From Aquimarina sp. RZ0 (GTDB lineage Bacteria; Bacteroidota; Bacteroidia; Flavobacteriales; Flavobacteriaceae), in contig NZ_VTZU01000036.1 in the NCBI RefSeq assembly GCF_008370685.1, forward strand, positions 1 to 64,000: a stretch of 64,000 bases of DNA. Reading direction: 5' to 3'. The notes below the pieces were generated by a model, which was not told the origin of the DNA, searched no databases, and saw only the letters and a program-made list of their open reading frames with translations. Below, piece by piece: positions 53,848 through 63,804 of this stretch. The stretch's first letter is position 1; every line of letters begins with the position of its first letter. The position numbers and the translations under genes are program-made.

Positions 53848-53947
53848 TTTTTGAAGTATAAAAGAAAAAGAGTAAATTTTGAAGAATAATTTTAAATCAG
53901 AACAGGTATTATACCTTATCCTATTATTATTGTTATTTGATTTTATT

Positions 53948-54316
53948 ATGAATAGAAGAATATTATTTGTTTATAATGCGAAGTCTGATTTTTTGAATAA
54001 ATATTTGGATGTGGCTCATAAGATTATAAGTCCTTCGACATATTCTTGTGATCTCTGTAGTTTGACACATGGAAATTTTTCAGAAAAGAAAATTTGGAAA
54101 GATTTTAAGGAAAAAACAAATCATGAATTTATTTTCCAATATAAAAATGAATTTCTACAGCAATATGGCAAAAAAAATAACGAAAAGAAATTTAAGTTCC
54201 CAATAATTCTAGAACAAAGAAAAAATGGATTTAATGTTTTAATGAGTGAAGAAGAGCTTGGATTGTTAACGTCTGCAGAAAACCTGATAGAACGCTTGGA
54301 GAAGAAACTGAATTAA
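53948..54316 (+). CDS. Conserved hypothetical protein
   Basis: About 122 residues from the ATG at 53948; the frame also extends upstream to a TTG at 53879, but that would begin with an odd hydrophobic stretch. It starts MNRRILFVYNAKSDFLN and has SPSTYSCDLCSLTHGNFSE with a CxxC pair and the basic KKFKFPIILEQRKNG. I recall similar small proteins in other Flavobacteriia but know no function. The stop codon overlaps that of the convergent engB. Confidence 0.7.
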   Translation: MNRRILFVYNAKSDFLNKYLDVAHKIISPSTYSCDLCSLTHGNFSEKKIWKDFKEKTNHEFIFQYKNEFLQQYGKKNNEKKFKFPIILEQRKNGFNVLMSEEELGLLTSAENLIERLEKKLN

Positions 54317-54918
54317 GATTTTGCCAGCTGTTGGTTTACTTCTCGGATGTAATCTAGTACTTGATCTTTGCCTAATCCAGAAGAGGATGAGGTGATAAAG
54401 TAATTAGGCATCTCCTCCCAGTATTTGAGCATCTCATTGGTATATTGTTCTATATTAAGAGGTAATTTGGTTTTTGTGAGTTTATCTGCTTTGGTGAATA
54501 TGATTGAAAAAGGAATTTGATTTTCTCCTAGCCATTGCATGAACTCTAAATCAATTTTTTGCGGTTCGTGTCTGCTATCGACCAATACAAATGCAGAAAC
54601 TAATTGTGCGCGCTTTGAAAAATACTCCGTAATAAATTTTTGAAAAACTTTTTTTGCAGATTTAGAAACTCTGGCATATCCATATCCTGGTAAATCAACA
54701 AGAAACCAATTTTTATTAATAATAAAATGATTGATAAGTTGAGTTTTTCCAGGTCTTCCAGAAATTTTAGCAAGGCTCTTGCGTTCAGTTAGCATATTAA
54801 TTAAAGAAGATTTGCCTACATTAGATCTTCCTATAAATGCATACTCCGGTAATCTGTCTTTAGGGCATTTTGCTACATCACTATTACTTATTACGAATTC
54901 AGCACTGCTAATTTTCAT
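54313..54918 (-). CDS. engB: Ribosome biogenesis GTPase EngB (YihA/YsxC)
   Basis: A 201-residue single-domain GTPase for 50S assembly. G1 is GRSNVGKSS, G3 DLPGYGYARVSKSA and G4 TKADK; TERKSLAKISGRPGKTQLINHF is the switch region. The length is normal. It follows the hydrolase gene with a 10-bp gap on the minus strand. Confidence 0.96.
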   Translation of the reverse strand: MKISSAEFVISNSDVAKCPKDRLPEYAFIGRSNVGKSSLINMLTERKSLAKISGRPGKTQLINHFIINKNWFLVDLPGYGYARVSKSAKKVFQKFITEYFSKRAQLVSAFVLVDSRHEPQKIDLEFMQWLGENQIPFSIIFTKADKLTKTKLPLNIEQYTNEMLKYWEEMPNYFITSSSSGLGKDQVLDYIREVNQQLAKS

Positions 54919-54928
54919 GAAGTAGGTA

Positions 54929-55693
54929 TTAAAAATTGCGTTCTTTCAACCAAGAATGTAATAATTTATTAAATTCTTCCGGGTGTTCCATCATAGCGGC
55001 ATGACCACATTTGTCAATCCAATATAGGTTAGAATCCGGTAATAATCTATTAAAGTCATCAGCAACTTCCGGAGGGGTTACATTGTCGTCTTTTCCCCAA
55101 ATGATACAGGTTGGATTTTTCATGTTGGGTAGATCTTTTGCCATATTATGGCGGATAGCACTTTTTGCAATTGCTAATGTTCTAATCAATTTGTTACGAT
55201 CATTGACTGTTGCATATACTTCATCAACAATCTCTTTAGTCGCAATTGCAGGATTATAAAATACATTTTCTGCTTTAGCTTTAATGTATTCATAATCACC
55301 TCGTTTAGGATAACTTTCGCCCATGGCACTTTCGTATAACCCAGAACTCCCGGTAATGACTAATGCTTTTACTTTTTCAGGAAACATTTTTGTGCATAAT
55401 AACCCAATATGCCCCCCAAGCGAATTGCCAAGTAGAATTACTTTTTCATACCCTAACTGATCTATAAAATCTTTGAGGTATTTAGCAAAGGTACCCACAC
55501 TTGTTTTTACTAAAGGCATCGCGTACAAAGGTAATTCAGGGATCAGTACTTTGTATCCATTTTCAGGAAAATAAGTACTTACACCATCAAAGTTGCTCAA
55601 GCCACCCATCAGTCCGTGTAAAATAACAATTGGCGTGCCTTCCCCTAATTCAAGATAGCTAAATTTTCCGTCTTTTTTTAATTCGTGCTTCAT
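54929..55693 (-). CDS. Alpha/beta hydrolase
   Basis: A 254-residue hydrolase with nucleophile elbow GNSLGG (catalytic Ser), oxyanion region ILHGLMGG, acid in IIWGKDDNVTPP and catalytic His in DKCGHAAMMEHPEEF. There is no signal peptide. Substrate unknown; the family includes esterases and C-C bond hydrolases. It is co-directional with engB, probably one transcript. Confidence 0.88.
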   Translation of the reverse strand: MKHELKKDGKFSYLELGEGTPIVILHGLMGGLSNFDGVSTYFPENGYKVLIPELPLYAMPLVKTSVGTFAKYLKDFIDQLGYEKVILLGNSLGGHIGLLCTKMFPEKVKALVITGSSGLYESAMGESYPKRGDYEYIKAKAENVFYNPAIATKEIVDEVYATVNDRNKLIRTLAIAKSAIRHNMAKDLPNMKNPTCIIWGKDDNVTPPEVADDFNRLLPDSNLYWIDKCGHAAMMEHPEEFNKLLHSWLKERNF

Positions 55694-55924
55694 TAATACT
55701 TCTTACAAGAATTAAAAGCAAATATAGCATTTTCATAATTAGTTTGAAGATTTTTTATCAATAGTACGGAATGATTTTTCTTGATTTTTTCTTTGGCAGA
55801 CTTATTTCAATCCTGAATAGGTCAAAACCAATATTTTAAGAGAGAATAGATGGCATCTTGATGAACAAAATATTAAAAATAAGATGTTTGTAATTTTATT
55901 TTTTCCTGACAACTTATTAACAAT

Positions 55925-55950
55925 GTGGTAGATTGTGGTAAAAAGTGGTA
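55925..55950 (+). promoter_or_regulatory. Putative MraZ box: three GTGGTA at 10-bp spacing
   Basis: GTGGTA at 55925, 55935 and 55945, exactly one helical turn apart. MraZ of other bacteria binds tandem TGGGN-type repeats with 5-bp spacers upstream of its own gene; this array has the same geometry with a GTGGT core and lies over the -33 region of the mraZ promoter. A further GTGGTA forms the mraZ start codon at 55996. Confidence 0.75.
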
Positions 55951-55960
55951 TATTTTTCAA

Positions 55961-55968
55961 TATATTTG
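55961..55968 (+). promoter_or_regulatory. -7 element of the dcw cluster promoter
   Basis: A perfect TATATTTG, 28 bp before the mraZ GTG. A TTG at 55933-55935 lies within the GTGGTA array, with a long 25-bp gap. Confidence 0.7.
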
Positions 55969-55995
55969 ACTAATTAAACCAGAAGGGAGTTAAAA

Positions 55996-56466
55996 GTGGT
56001 AAATCTTATCGGCACATATGAGTGTAAGGCGGATGCTAAAGGGCGTTTGATGATACCTGCTGCTTTTAAGAAGCAACTTTTGCCTGTGTTACAAAATGGA
56101 TTTGTGTTAAAAAGAGCTGTGTTTCAACCTTGTTTAGAGTTGTATCCAATGGAAGAATGGAACCTTTTAATGCAGAAAATGAATAAGCTAAACCGCTTTA
56201 AAAAGAAAAACAATGATTTTATCAGAAGGTTTACTGCTGGTGTAAAAATAGTTGAGATAGACGCAACAGGTCGTCTTTTGATTCCTAAAGATCTAGTAAG
56301 TTTTGCTGGTATTACCAAGGAATTAGTATTGTCTTCTGCTGTAAATATTATTGAGGTATGGGACAAGGAGAAGTATGAAAAAGCAATTGATGATGCAGCA
56401 GATGATTTTGCTGATCTTGCAGAAGAAGTAATGGGATTTGATGATGAAACAGATGGAATATCATAA
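55996..56466 (+). CDS. mraZ: MraZ, DNA-binding regulator of the dcw cluster
   Basis: A 156-residue protein with two AbrB-like MraZ halves (LIGTYECKADAKGRLMIPAAFK and VEIDATGRLLIPKDLVSFAG). It binds repeats upstream of itself and represses division and wall genes. Starts at GTG (no ATG precedes the conserved NLIGTYE). It overlaps rsmH. Confidence 0.95.
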   Translation: MVNLIGTYECKADAKGRLMIPAAFKKQLLPVLQNGFVLKRAVFQPCLELYPMEEWNLLMQKMNKLNRFKKKNNDFIRRFTAGVKIVEIDATGRLLIPKDLVSFAGITKELVLSSAVNIIEVWDKEKYEKAIDDAADDFADLAEEVMGFDDETDGIS

Positions 56467-57349
56467 TCCGGTTTTGCTTAAAGAAACCGTAGATGGACTC
56501 TCTATAAAACCTAATGGTGTGTATGTTGATGTCACTTTTGGAGGTGGAGGACATTCTAGAGAAATAATGAAACGTTTAGGTCCGGATGGAAGGTTGTTTG
56601 CTTTTGATCAGGATCGAGATGCATTGCTCAATGTTATTGATGACAGTAGATTTACATTGATACCTGAAAACTTTAGGTTTATTAAACGTTTTCTTCGTTT
56701 TCATCAGGTAAGAAAAGTAGATGGCATTCTTGGGGATTTTGGTGTGTCATCTCATCAATTTGATGTAGCAGAAAGAGGGTTCTCTACAAGATTTGAATCA
56801 GATCTGGATATGAGGATGAACCAAACAAAAGGATTATCTGCTTACAATGTTATTAATGAATATGAAGAATTAAGTTTAAGAAAGGTGTTTCTGGAATTTG
56901 GAGAGTTAAGGAATGCACCCAAACTTGCCAGATCCATTGTAGGAGCTAGAAGAAGTGAACCAATAAAAACCAGTGTTGAATTAAAAGAAGTTTTAAAACC
57001 TTTTTTACCAAAACACAAGGAGCATAAAATATTAGCACAGATATATCAGGCAATTAGGATTGAGGTAAATCAGGAAATAGAAGTTCTTAAAGAATTTTTA
57101 TTGCAGACTCAGGAATTGTTGGATAATAACGGAAGGATTAGTTTAATATCATACCATTCATTAGAAGATAGATTGGTAAAAAGGTTTATCAGAAATGGAA
57201 TGTTTGAAGGTGAGCCCGAAAAAGATATATACGGTAATGTATATGTACCATTTAAAAAAGTAGGAGGCTTGATAGTTCCTTCTGATCAGGAGATTAAGAT
57301 TAATAACAGAGCAAGAAGTGCAAAACTGAGAATAGCAGAAAGAGTTTGA
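56444..57349 (+). CDS. rsmH: 16S rRNA m4C1402 methyltransferase RsmH
   Basis: About 301 residues. The SAM-binding motif is YVDVTFGGGGHSREI; GILGDFGVSSHQFD, RGFSTRFESDLDMRM and ISYHSLEDRLVKRF are diagnostic. Several in-frame starts cluster (56438 TTG; ATG 56441, 56444, 56453); homologues begin at or just before MEYHNPVLL. It overlaps the end of mraZ. Confidence 0.95.
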   Translation: MKQMEYHNPVLLKETVDGLSIKPNGVYVDVTFGGGGHSREIMKRLGPDGRLFAFDQDRDALLNVIDDSRFTLIPENFRFIKRFLRFHQVRKVDGILGDFGVSSHQFDVAERGFSTRFESDLDMRMNQTKGLSAYNVINEYEELSLRKVFLEFGELRNAPKLARSIVGARRSEPIKTSVELKEVLKPFLPKHKEHKILAQIYQAIRIEVNQEIEVLKEFLLQTQELLDNNGRISLISYHSLEDRLVKRFIRNGMFEGEPEKDIYGNVYVPFKKVGGLIVPSDQEIKINNRARSAKLRIAERV

Positions 57350-57657
57350 AACAGACAATATATGATATATTAAAAGGTAAGTTTCTTATTGCAGATGATG
57401 CAATGAAGAATTGGAGAATGCTGCTCTTCCTTTCCTTTTTGGCAATTATTATGATTGCCAGTTCTCATAATGCAGAAAGTAAAGTGCATGAAATAGCAAG
57501 GTTGAATAATGAAGTAAGAGAGTTAAGAACACAATTTGTAGACGGGAGAACAGAATTAATGCAGCTTAAAATGGAGTCTTCAGTTATCGAAAAAATGACC
57601 AAAAAAGGAATTAAACGCCCTACGAAACCTCCACAAAAAATAATTGTAAAAGAATAA
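57346..57657 (+). CDS. ftsL: FtsL-like cell division protein
   Basis: A 103-residue bitopic membrane protein: short cytoplasmic part, transmembrane segment at about 26-42 (LLFLSFLAIIMIASSH), then a coiled-coil periplasmic region (EIARLNNEVRELRTQF). Size, topology and place between rsmH and ftsI identify FtsL. Starts at TTG overlapping the rsmH stop. Confidence 0.85.
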   Translation: MKQTIYDILKGKFLIADDAMKNWRMLLFLSFLAIIMIASSHNAESKVHEIARLNNEVRELRTQFVDGRTELMQLKMESSVIEKMTKKGIKRPTKPPQKIIVKE

Positions 57658-57664
57658 AGTTGTT

Positions 57665-59659
57665 TTGGCAATAAAGGATAAAAACATATTAAATCGATTA
57701 TACTTCATTTCAGGATGTATGGTTCTTTTTGCAATTTTGGTAATTGTTAAATTGGTAGATACCCAGTTTGTAGAAGGAGATAAGTATCGTGCTAAGGGGG
57801 AAAAACGTGTTTTTAAAACATTCGATATACCAGCAAACAGAGGGAATTTATATGATAGCAAAGGAAATCTATTAGCCACATCAGTTCCAAAATATGATAT
57901 CAGATTTGATGCGGTGACAGTTACCGATAAGGATTTTAGAGAAAATATAGTTCAGTTGTCTGAAGCATTGTCAAAAGAATTTGGGAAGCCTTCGGCATAC
58001 TATAATAAGATATTGAGAAAAGCACGCGATCATAAAAATAGATATTTTTTGATTAGAAGAAATATGGGATATTCTCAATATATGAGGGTAAAGAGTTTTC
58101 CACTTTTTAAATATGGAGCTAATAGAGGCGGATTAATTGTAGAACAAAGAACAATTAGGGAACATCCTATAGGGAAGATAGCAGAACGTACTGTAGGGTA
58201 TGAGAGAAAAGATGCGCAGGGGTATTATACCAGAGTCGGATTAGAAGGTGCGTATGGTCCTTTTCTAAGAGGAAAAGAAGGAAAAAGAAAGAAACAGAAG
58301 ATTGCAAAAAATCAATGGAAACCGATAGGAGATGCTAATGAAGTAGAGCCGCAAGATGGTTATGATGTAATTTCAACAATAGATGTTAATGTTCAGGATA
58401 TAACACACCATGCGTTATTAGCACAATTAGAGAAATTTGAGGCAGAACATGGTACTGTGGTGGTAATGGAGACAAAAACAGGGGAAATAAAGGCAATTTC
58501 GAATCTTGGTCGTACGAAATCCGGAAAATATTATGAGAAACTAAACTATGCTGTAGGCGAATCTCATGAGCCAGGGTCTACTTTTAAGTTAATGACTATG
58601 GTTGCAGCGCTGGAAGATAAAGTTATTGACTCAAGTTATGTTGTGGATACAGAAAACGGAAGAGTAAAATTTTATGATAGAGTAGTTAAAGATTCAAAAT
58701 GGGGAGGGTACGGCAAAATATCAGCAGCCAAAGCTTTTGAGCTATCATCAAATACAGCATTTGCAAAAATCATTAATGAAAAATACAAAGATGATCCTAA
58801 AAAATTCGTAAATCGCCTAATGAATATGGGGTTACATAAGCCATTAGGATTATCTATTAAAGGAGAAGGGAAACCTAAGATTCCGTATCCTGGTGATAAA
58901 GACTGGTATGGTACAACCTTGCCATGGATGGCTCATGGATATGGCGTGTCACTCACACCCTTGCAAACACTAGCTTTTTACAATGCAATCGCTAATGATG
59001 GGGAAATGGTGAAACCGAGATTTATAAAAGAGGTAAAAGCCTGGGATAGAACAAAAGAAAAGTTTGATAAAACAGTATTGAATTCAGCAATATGCTCCAA
59101 AGAAACTGCAAGAGTGGTAAAAGAGATGATGAAAAATGTGGTGATAAGAGGAACAGCTGATAATGTACAGACCAATAATTTTCAGATAGCAGGTAAAACG
59201 GGTACGTGTTGGGGGAACTATGGCGGAGACAAAGAAAGAGAATATATTTCTTCTTTTGCAGGGTATTTTCCGGCAGAAGATCCTAGATATTCCTGTATTG
59301 TGGTAATTCATAAACCGAATAAAGAAAAGGGATATTATGGTAATATAGTAGCAGCTCCAGTGTTTAGAGCAATTGCCTTAAAAGTATATAATGATATTCC
59401 TGTAGTTGATGAGGTCTCATCAACCATAGTAGAAAGTGGATTAGTCAGGGAGAATTATGAAGATTATTTTGAGAAAGCACAGAAGTATAAAACAATAATG
59501 CCTGATGTAGAAGGAATGCCTGCAATGGATGTTATTTCTCTTCTGGAAAATATGGGATTAAAGGTAGAGCTAAAAGGTTCGGGAAAGGTTAAGAAACAAT
59601 CGATAGAACCAGGAACAAAAATACAAGTAAATCAAACCATAAGGTTAGAGTTGTCGTGA
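57665..59659 (+). CDS. ftsI: Division transpeptidase (PBP3/FtsI) with PASTA domain
   Basis: A 664-residue class B penicillin-binding protein. Transmembrane segment at about 13-30, dimerisation domain (ANRGNLYDSKGNLLATS), then the transpeptidase with Ser305-Thr-Phe-Lys308 (EPGSTFKLM), SSN (LSSNTAFAK) and KTG (AGKTGTC) motifs. A C-terminal PASTA domain (MPDVEGMPAMDVISLLENMG), absent from E. coli FtsI, is usual in Bacteroidota. Starts at TTG. It overlaps murE by 4 bp. Confidence 0.94.
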   Translation: MAIKDKNILNRLYFISGCMVLFAILVIVKLVDTQFVEGDKYRAKGEKRVFKTFDIPANRGNLYDSKGNLLATSVPKYDIRFDAVTVTDKDFRENIVQLSEALSKEFGKPSAYYNKILRKARDHKNRYFLIRRNMGYSQYMRVKSFPLFKYGANRGGLIVEQRTIREHPIGKIAERTVGYERKDAQGYYTRVGLEGAYGPFLRGKEGKRKKQKIAKNQWKPIGDANEVEPQDGYDVISTIDVNVQDITHHALLAQLEKFEAEHGTVVVMETKTGEIKAISNLGRTKSGKYYEKLNYAVGESHEPGSTFKLMTMVAALEDKVIDSSYVVDTENGRVKFYDRVVKDSKWGGYGKISAAKAFELSSNTAFAKIINEKYKDDPKKFVNRLMNMGLHKPLGLSIKGEGKPKIPYPGDKDWYGTTLPWMAHGYGVSLTPLQTLAFYNAIANDGEMVKPRFIKEVKAWDRTKEKFDKTVLNSAICSKETARVVKEMMKNVVIRGTADNVQTNNFQIAGKTGTCWGNYGGDKEREYISSFAGYFPAEDPRYSCIVVIHKPNKEKGYYGNIVAAPVFRAIALKVYNDIPVVDEVSSTIVESGLVRENYEDYFEKAQKYKTIMPDVEGMPAMDVISLLENMGLKVELKGSGKVKKQSIEPGTKIQVNQTIRLELS

Positions 59660-61119
59660 AAGAGTTAAAAGATATATTATATAAAGTTGCTATCAATGCT
59701 GTTGTTGGGAATACTACGACGCACATTAATAGGATAGAATTTGATTCCAGAAGAGTTGTTCAGGATGATATGTTCGTTGCGATTAAAGGAGCTTTGACTA
59801 ATGGTCATGAGTATATCGAAAAAGCGATAAATCTTGGTGCAATAGCTGTAATATGTGAAAAAATACCCGAAATAACAGTAGAAGGTGTGACATATGTTCA
59901 GGTTGATAATACACAACAGGCATTAGCAATGGTGGCGGCAAATTATTATGAGATGCCGTCAGAGAATCTAAAATTAGTTGGGGTAACAGGAACCAATGGA
60001 AAAACTACCATCGCAACACTATTATATCAATTATTTAAAAAAGCAGGTTATAAAGTTGGTTTACTTTCTACTGTAAAAATTTTAGTAGATACTACAGAAT
60101 ATACGGCTACACATACAACACCAGATTCTTTGACTATAAATCATTATCTGAAAGAGATGAATGAAGCAGGAGTGGAGTATTGCTTTATGGAAGTAAGCTC
60201 TCATGGAATTCATCAGAAAAGAACAGAAGGATTAGTGTTTGAAGGAGGAGTATTTACCAATCTCTCCCATGATCACTTGGATTATCATAATACATTTAAA
60301 GAATATCGAGATGTAAAAAAGATGTTTTTTGATGGATTAGGAACCAAGGCATTTGCTTTGGTAAATAAAGATGATAAGAACGGAAGCTTCATGCTTCAGA
60401 ATACAAGGGCAAAACAGTATAGTTATGCTTTAAAATCATATGCAGATTTCAGAGGTCAGATTTTAGAAAATAGTTTAGGAGGATTATTATTGAAATTGAA
60501 TGATAATGAAGTCTGGACAAAACTAATAGGAAGTTTCAATGCTTATAATATACTCGCAATTTTTGGAACGGCAGAACTTCTGGGACTCGAAACATTAGAG
60601 ATATTGAAATTGTTGAGTGATCTGGAGAGCGTAAGTGGAAGGTTTCAATACCTGATTTCTGATGAAAAAATTACGGCTATCGTAGATTATGCGCATACTC
60701 CTGATGCACTAAAGAATGTATTAGAAACCATAGGAGATATACGAACCAATAACGAAACTTTAATTACTGTAGTGGGTTGTGGAGGAGATCGGGATAAAAT
60801 GAAGAGACCTGTAATGGGTAATATTGCTGCCAGATTGAGTAATAAAGTCGTTTTTACAAGTGATAATCCGAGAACAGAAAATCCAGATAAAATTATTGAA
60901 GATATAGAAAAAGGGGTGGAACCTCAGGATTATAAAAAAATCCTATCGATAACAGATCGAAAACAGGCGATAAGAACAGCTTGTCAATTAGCAAAAGAGA
61001 ATGATATTATTCTCATTGCAGGTAAAGGTCATGAAACATATCAGGAAACGGACGGAGTGAGAGTAGATTTTAATGATTTAGAAATTATAAAAGAAGAGTT
61101 AAAAAAACTAGGAAAATAA
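59656..61119 (+). CDS. murE: UDP-MurNAc-L-Ala-D-Glu ligase MurE
   Basis: A 487-residue Mur ligase that adds the third residue of the peptidoglycan stem. ATP loop TGTNGKTTIATLL; HDHLDYHNTFKEYRDVKKMFF; the DNPR motif (FTSDNPRTENP) is the one associated with meso-diaminopimelate specificity. Starts at GTG. Confidence 0.95.
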   Translation: MKELKDILYKVAINAVVGNTTTHINRIEFDSRRVVQDDMFVAIKGALTNGHEYIEKAINLGAIAVICEKIPEITVEGVTYVQVDNTQQALAMVAANYYEMPSENLKLVGVTGTNGKTTIATLLYQLFKKAGYKVGLLSTVKILVDTTEYTATHTTPDSLTINHYLKEMNEAGVEYCFMEVSSHGIHQKRTEGLVFEGGVFTNLSHDHLDYHNTFKEYRDVKKMFFDGLGTKAFALVNKDDKNGSFMLQNTRAKQYSYALKSYADFRGQILENSLGGLLLKLNDNEVWTKLIGSFNAYNILAIFGTAELLGLETLEILKLLSDLESVSGRFQYLISDEKITAIVDYAHTPDALKNVLETIGDIRTNNETLITVVGCGGDRDKMKRPVMGNIAARLSNKVVFTSDNPRTENPDKIIEDIEKGVEPQDYKKILSITDRKQAIRTACQLAKENDIILIAGKGHETYQETDGVRVDFNDLEIIKEELKKLGK

Positions 61120-61165
61120 ATAAACCCTTCTGCTTAGTTAAACAAGTAAAAGGTGATCTAAAAAT

Positions 61166-62395
61166 ATGTTATATTATTTGTTTCAATATCTAGAGAATGA
61201 ATACCAGTTTCCGGGTGCTTCTTTGTTTCAGTTTATCACTTTTAGAGCTGCGGTGGCAATTATATTCTCACTATTAATCTCTACAATTTACGGTAAGAGA
61301 ATCATAAGTTTCCTTGGGAAAAAGCAGATGGGTGAGAGTATTAGGGAACTAGGATTAGAAGGACAGGTAGAAAAAGCAGGTACTCCTACTATGGGAGGAT
61401 TGATTATCATATTAGCGACACTGGTACCCGTACTGCTTTTTGCTAAGCTTGATAATATATATATCGTTTTGTTGATAATAACAACTTTATGGATGGGTGT
61501 TATAGGTTTTACAGATGATTATTTAAAAATTAAAAGAAAAGATAAAGAAGGGCTTGCAGGGAGATTTAAAGTAATTGGTCAGGTGGGACTGGGTCTTATT
61601 GTAGGCTGTACTATGTATTTTCATGAAGATATTACAATTAAAGAAGAAAAAGTAGCCCAAGATATAGAGCAGGTTGAAACCACTGAGAATCATTCAGAGT
61701 TTAATCCAGCTATAAAATCTACAAAAACGACTTTGCCTTTCTTTAAGAATAACGAATTTGATTATGCTAGTTTAATTACCTGGATCAGTCCGGAATTATC
61801 AAAATATGCCTGGTTGATCTTTATACCTATTGTGATTGTTATTGTCACAGCAGTTTCTAATGGTGCAAACCTTACTGATGGTATTGATGGATTAGCAGCT
61901 GGCTCTTCGGCAATAATTGTATCGACACTGGCACTGTTTTCCTGGGTATCTGGTAATATAGTTTTTTCGGATTATCTGAATGTAATGTACATCCCTAATT
62001 CTGGCGAAATAACAATTTATATAGCAGCATTTGCGGGAGCTCTCGTTGGGTTTTTATGGTATAATACCTATCCGGCTCAAGTATTTATGGGAGATACCGG
62101 TAGTCTAACAATAGGAGGAATCATAGCTGTGATTGCAATTGCTATTAGAAAAGAATTTTTAATCCCAATTGTATGTGGAATCTTTTTTATTGAAATCGTT
62201 TCTGTAATACTTCAAGTAAGTTGGTTTAAGTATACGAGGAAGAAATATGGAGAAGGAAGAAGAGTATTTCTAATGTCACCATTGCATCATCATTATCAGA
62301 AAAAAGGGATACACGAGAGTAAGATTGTTACAAGGTTTTGGATTATAGGAATTTTTCTGGCCATCATAGCTGTTGTTACTTTAAAATTAAGATAA
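61166..62395 (+). CDS. mraY: Phospho-MurNAc-pentapeptide translocase MraY
   Basis: A 409-residue polytopic membrane enzyme making lipid I. Motifs: GTPTMGG, FTDDYLKIKRKDKEGL, SNGANLTDGIDGLAAG, MGDTGSLTIGG and MSPLHHHYQKKGIHES. A hydrophilic segment at about residues 155-195 makes it longer than E. coli MraY (360). Confidence 0.95.
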   Translation: MLYYLFQYLENEYQFPGASLFQFITFRAAVAIIFSLLISTIYGKRIISFLGKKQMGESIRELGLEGQVEKAGTPTMGGLIIILATLVPVLLFAKLDNIYIVLLIITTLWMGVIGFTDDYLKIKRKDKEGLAGRFKVIGQVGLGLIVGCTMYFHEDITIKEEKVAQDIEQVETTENHSEFNPAIKSTKTTLPFFKNNEFDYASLITWISPELSKYAWLIFIPIVIVIVTAVSNGANLTDGIDGLAAGSSAIIVSTLALFSWVSGNIVFSDYLNVMYIPNSGEITIYIAAFAGALVGFLWYNTYPAQVFMGDTGSLTIGGIIAVIAIAIRKEFLIPIVCGIFFIEIVSVILQVSWFKYTRKKYGEGRRVFLMSPLHHHYQKKGIHESKIVTRFWIIGIFLAIIAVVTLKLR

Positions 62396-62396
62396 G

Positions 62397-63731
62397 GTGA
62401 AAGCATTAGTGGTTTTGGGAGCAGGAGAAAGTGGTGTAGGAACTGCTATTTTAGGAAAAAAAGAAGGATTTGATGTGTTTGTTTCTGATAAGGGAATTAT
62501 AGCTGATAAATATAAAAACGTTCTTAAAAATTTAGAAATCAAATGGGAAGAGAAACAGCATACAGAAGATAAAATCCTGAATGCTGATATCGTTATGAAA
62601 AGCCCAGGGATTCCTGATAAAGTGAATCTCGTCAAGAAATTGCTTGATAAAGGAGTGCCCGTAGTATCAGAAATAGAATTTGCTGCAACATATACATCGG
62701 CAGAGATTATCGGGATAACCGGAAGTAATGGAAAAACTACCACTACAATGCTTACACAACATGTTCTTGAGCATGGAGAATTAGATGTACGTATGGCTGG
62801 TAACATTGGCGATAGTTTTGCAAAGCAGGTAGCAACAGATGATACTGCGTATTACGTACTGGAGTTGAGTAGTTTTCAGCTTGACGGAATTAAAAATTTC
62901 GCACCGCATATAGCAGTGCTGACAAATATAACACCTGATCATCTGGATCGATATGAATTTAAATTTGAAAATTATATCGCCTCAAAATTCAGGATAACGA
63001 TGAATCAAATAGAAAGTGATTATTTCATTTATGATGGAGATGATGAAGTAATTGTGAAATATATAGAAGAGAATCCTATTCGCGCAAGATTATTGCCATT
63101 TTCATTAAAGAAAAAGGTAGAAAACGGTGCATATCTGGAAGGAGAAAATATAAAAATAACAATAGACAACAACGAATTTACCATGCCAACAAACGATTTA
63201 GCTTTAAAAGGAAATCACAACGTGAAAAATGCTATGGCGGCTGCCACAGTATCTCAATTATTGAAAATAAGGAAAACAACGATACGTGAGTGTCTGGAAA
63301 ACTTTCATGGGGTAGAGCATCGATTAGAAAATGTGCTTAAGATTAATAACGTACAATATATCAATGATTCTAAAGCAACAAATGTGAATGCTACTTTTTA
63401 TGCGCTAGATGCTATGAAATCAGCTACTGTATGGATTGTAGGAGGCGTAGATAAAGGGAATGATTATACTGAGTTATATTCTTTGGTAAATGAAAAAGTA
63501 AAGGCAATCATTTGTCTTGGCATTGATAATACCAAAATTATTAATGCATTTGGTAATTGTGTGGATAATATTGTAGAAACGCAATCAATGAAAGAAGCTG
63601 TAAATATGGCATATAAAATAGCAGAACGTAATGAAAATGTACTGCTGTCTCCTGCTTGTGCAAGCTTTGATTTGTTTAAAAATTACGAGGAGAGAGGTAG
63701 ACAGTTTAAAGAAGCTGTGAGAGAATTATAG
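62397..63731 (+). CDS. murD: UDP-MurNAc-L-alanine:D-glutamate ligase MurD
   Basis: A 444-residue Mur ligase. N-terminal VLGAGESGVGTA, ATP loop GITGSNGKTTTT, ELSSFQLDGI, TNITPDHLDRY and INDSKATNVNAT. Starts at GTG one base after the mraY stop codon. Confidence 0.95.
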   Translation: MKALVVLGAGESGVGTAILGKKEGFDVFVSDKGIIADKYKNVLKNLEIKWEEKQHTEDKILNADIVMKSPGIPDKVNLVKKLLDKGVPVVSEIEFAATYTSAEIIGITGSNGKTTTTMLTQHVLEHGELDVRMAGNIGDSFAKQVATDDTAYYVLELSSFQLDGIKNFAPHIAVLTNITPDHLDRYEFKFENYIASKFRITMNQIESDYFIYDGDDEVIVKYIEENPIRARLLPFSLKKKVENGAYLEGENIKITIDNNEFTMPTNDLALKGNHNVKNAMAAATVSQLLKIRKTTIRECLENFHGVEHRLENVLKINNVQYINDSKATNVNATFYALDAMKSATVWIVGGVDKGNDYTELYSLVNEKVKAIICLGIDNTKIINAFGNCVDNIVETQSMKEAVNMAYKIAERNENVLLSPACASFDLFKNYEERGRQFKEAVREL

Positions 63732-63804
63732 AAAAAATACGAACCTATTTTTGAGTGGTAAAAAAGTTAATGAACAAGGTGCTAAATAAAGAATAAAAAG
63801 CGAA

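Larger units (their letters stand above)
55694..55995. other. Divergent regulatory region hydrolase / mraZ
   Basis: 302 bp between divergent genes. The right half holds the MraZ-box-like array at 55925-55950 and the dcw promoter. No coding sequence is seen. Confidence 0.55.
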
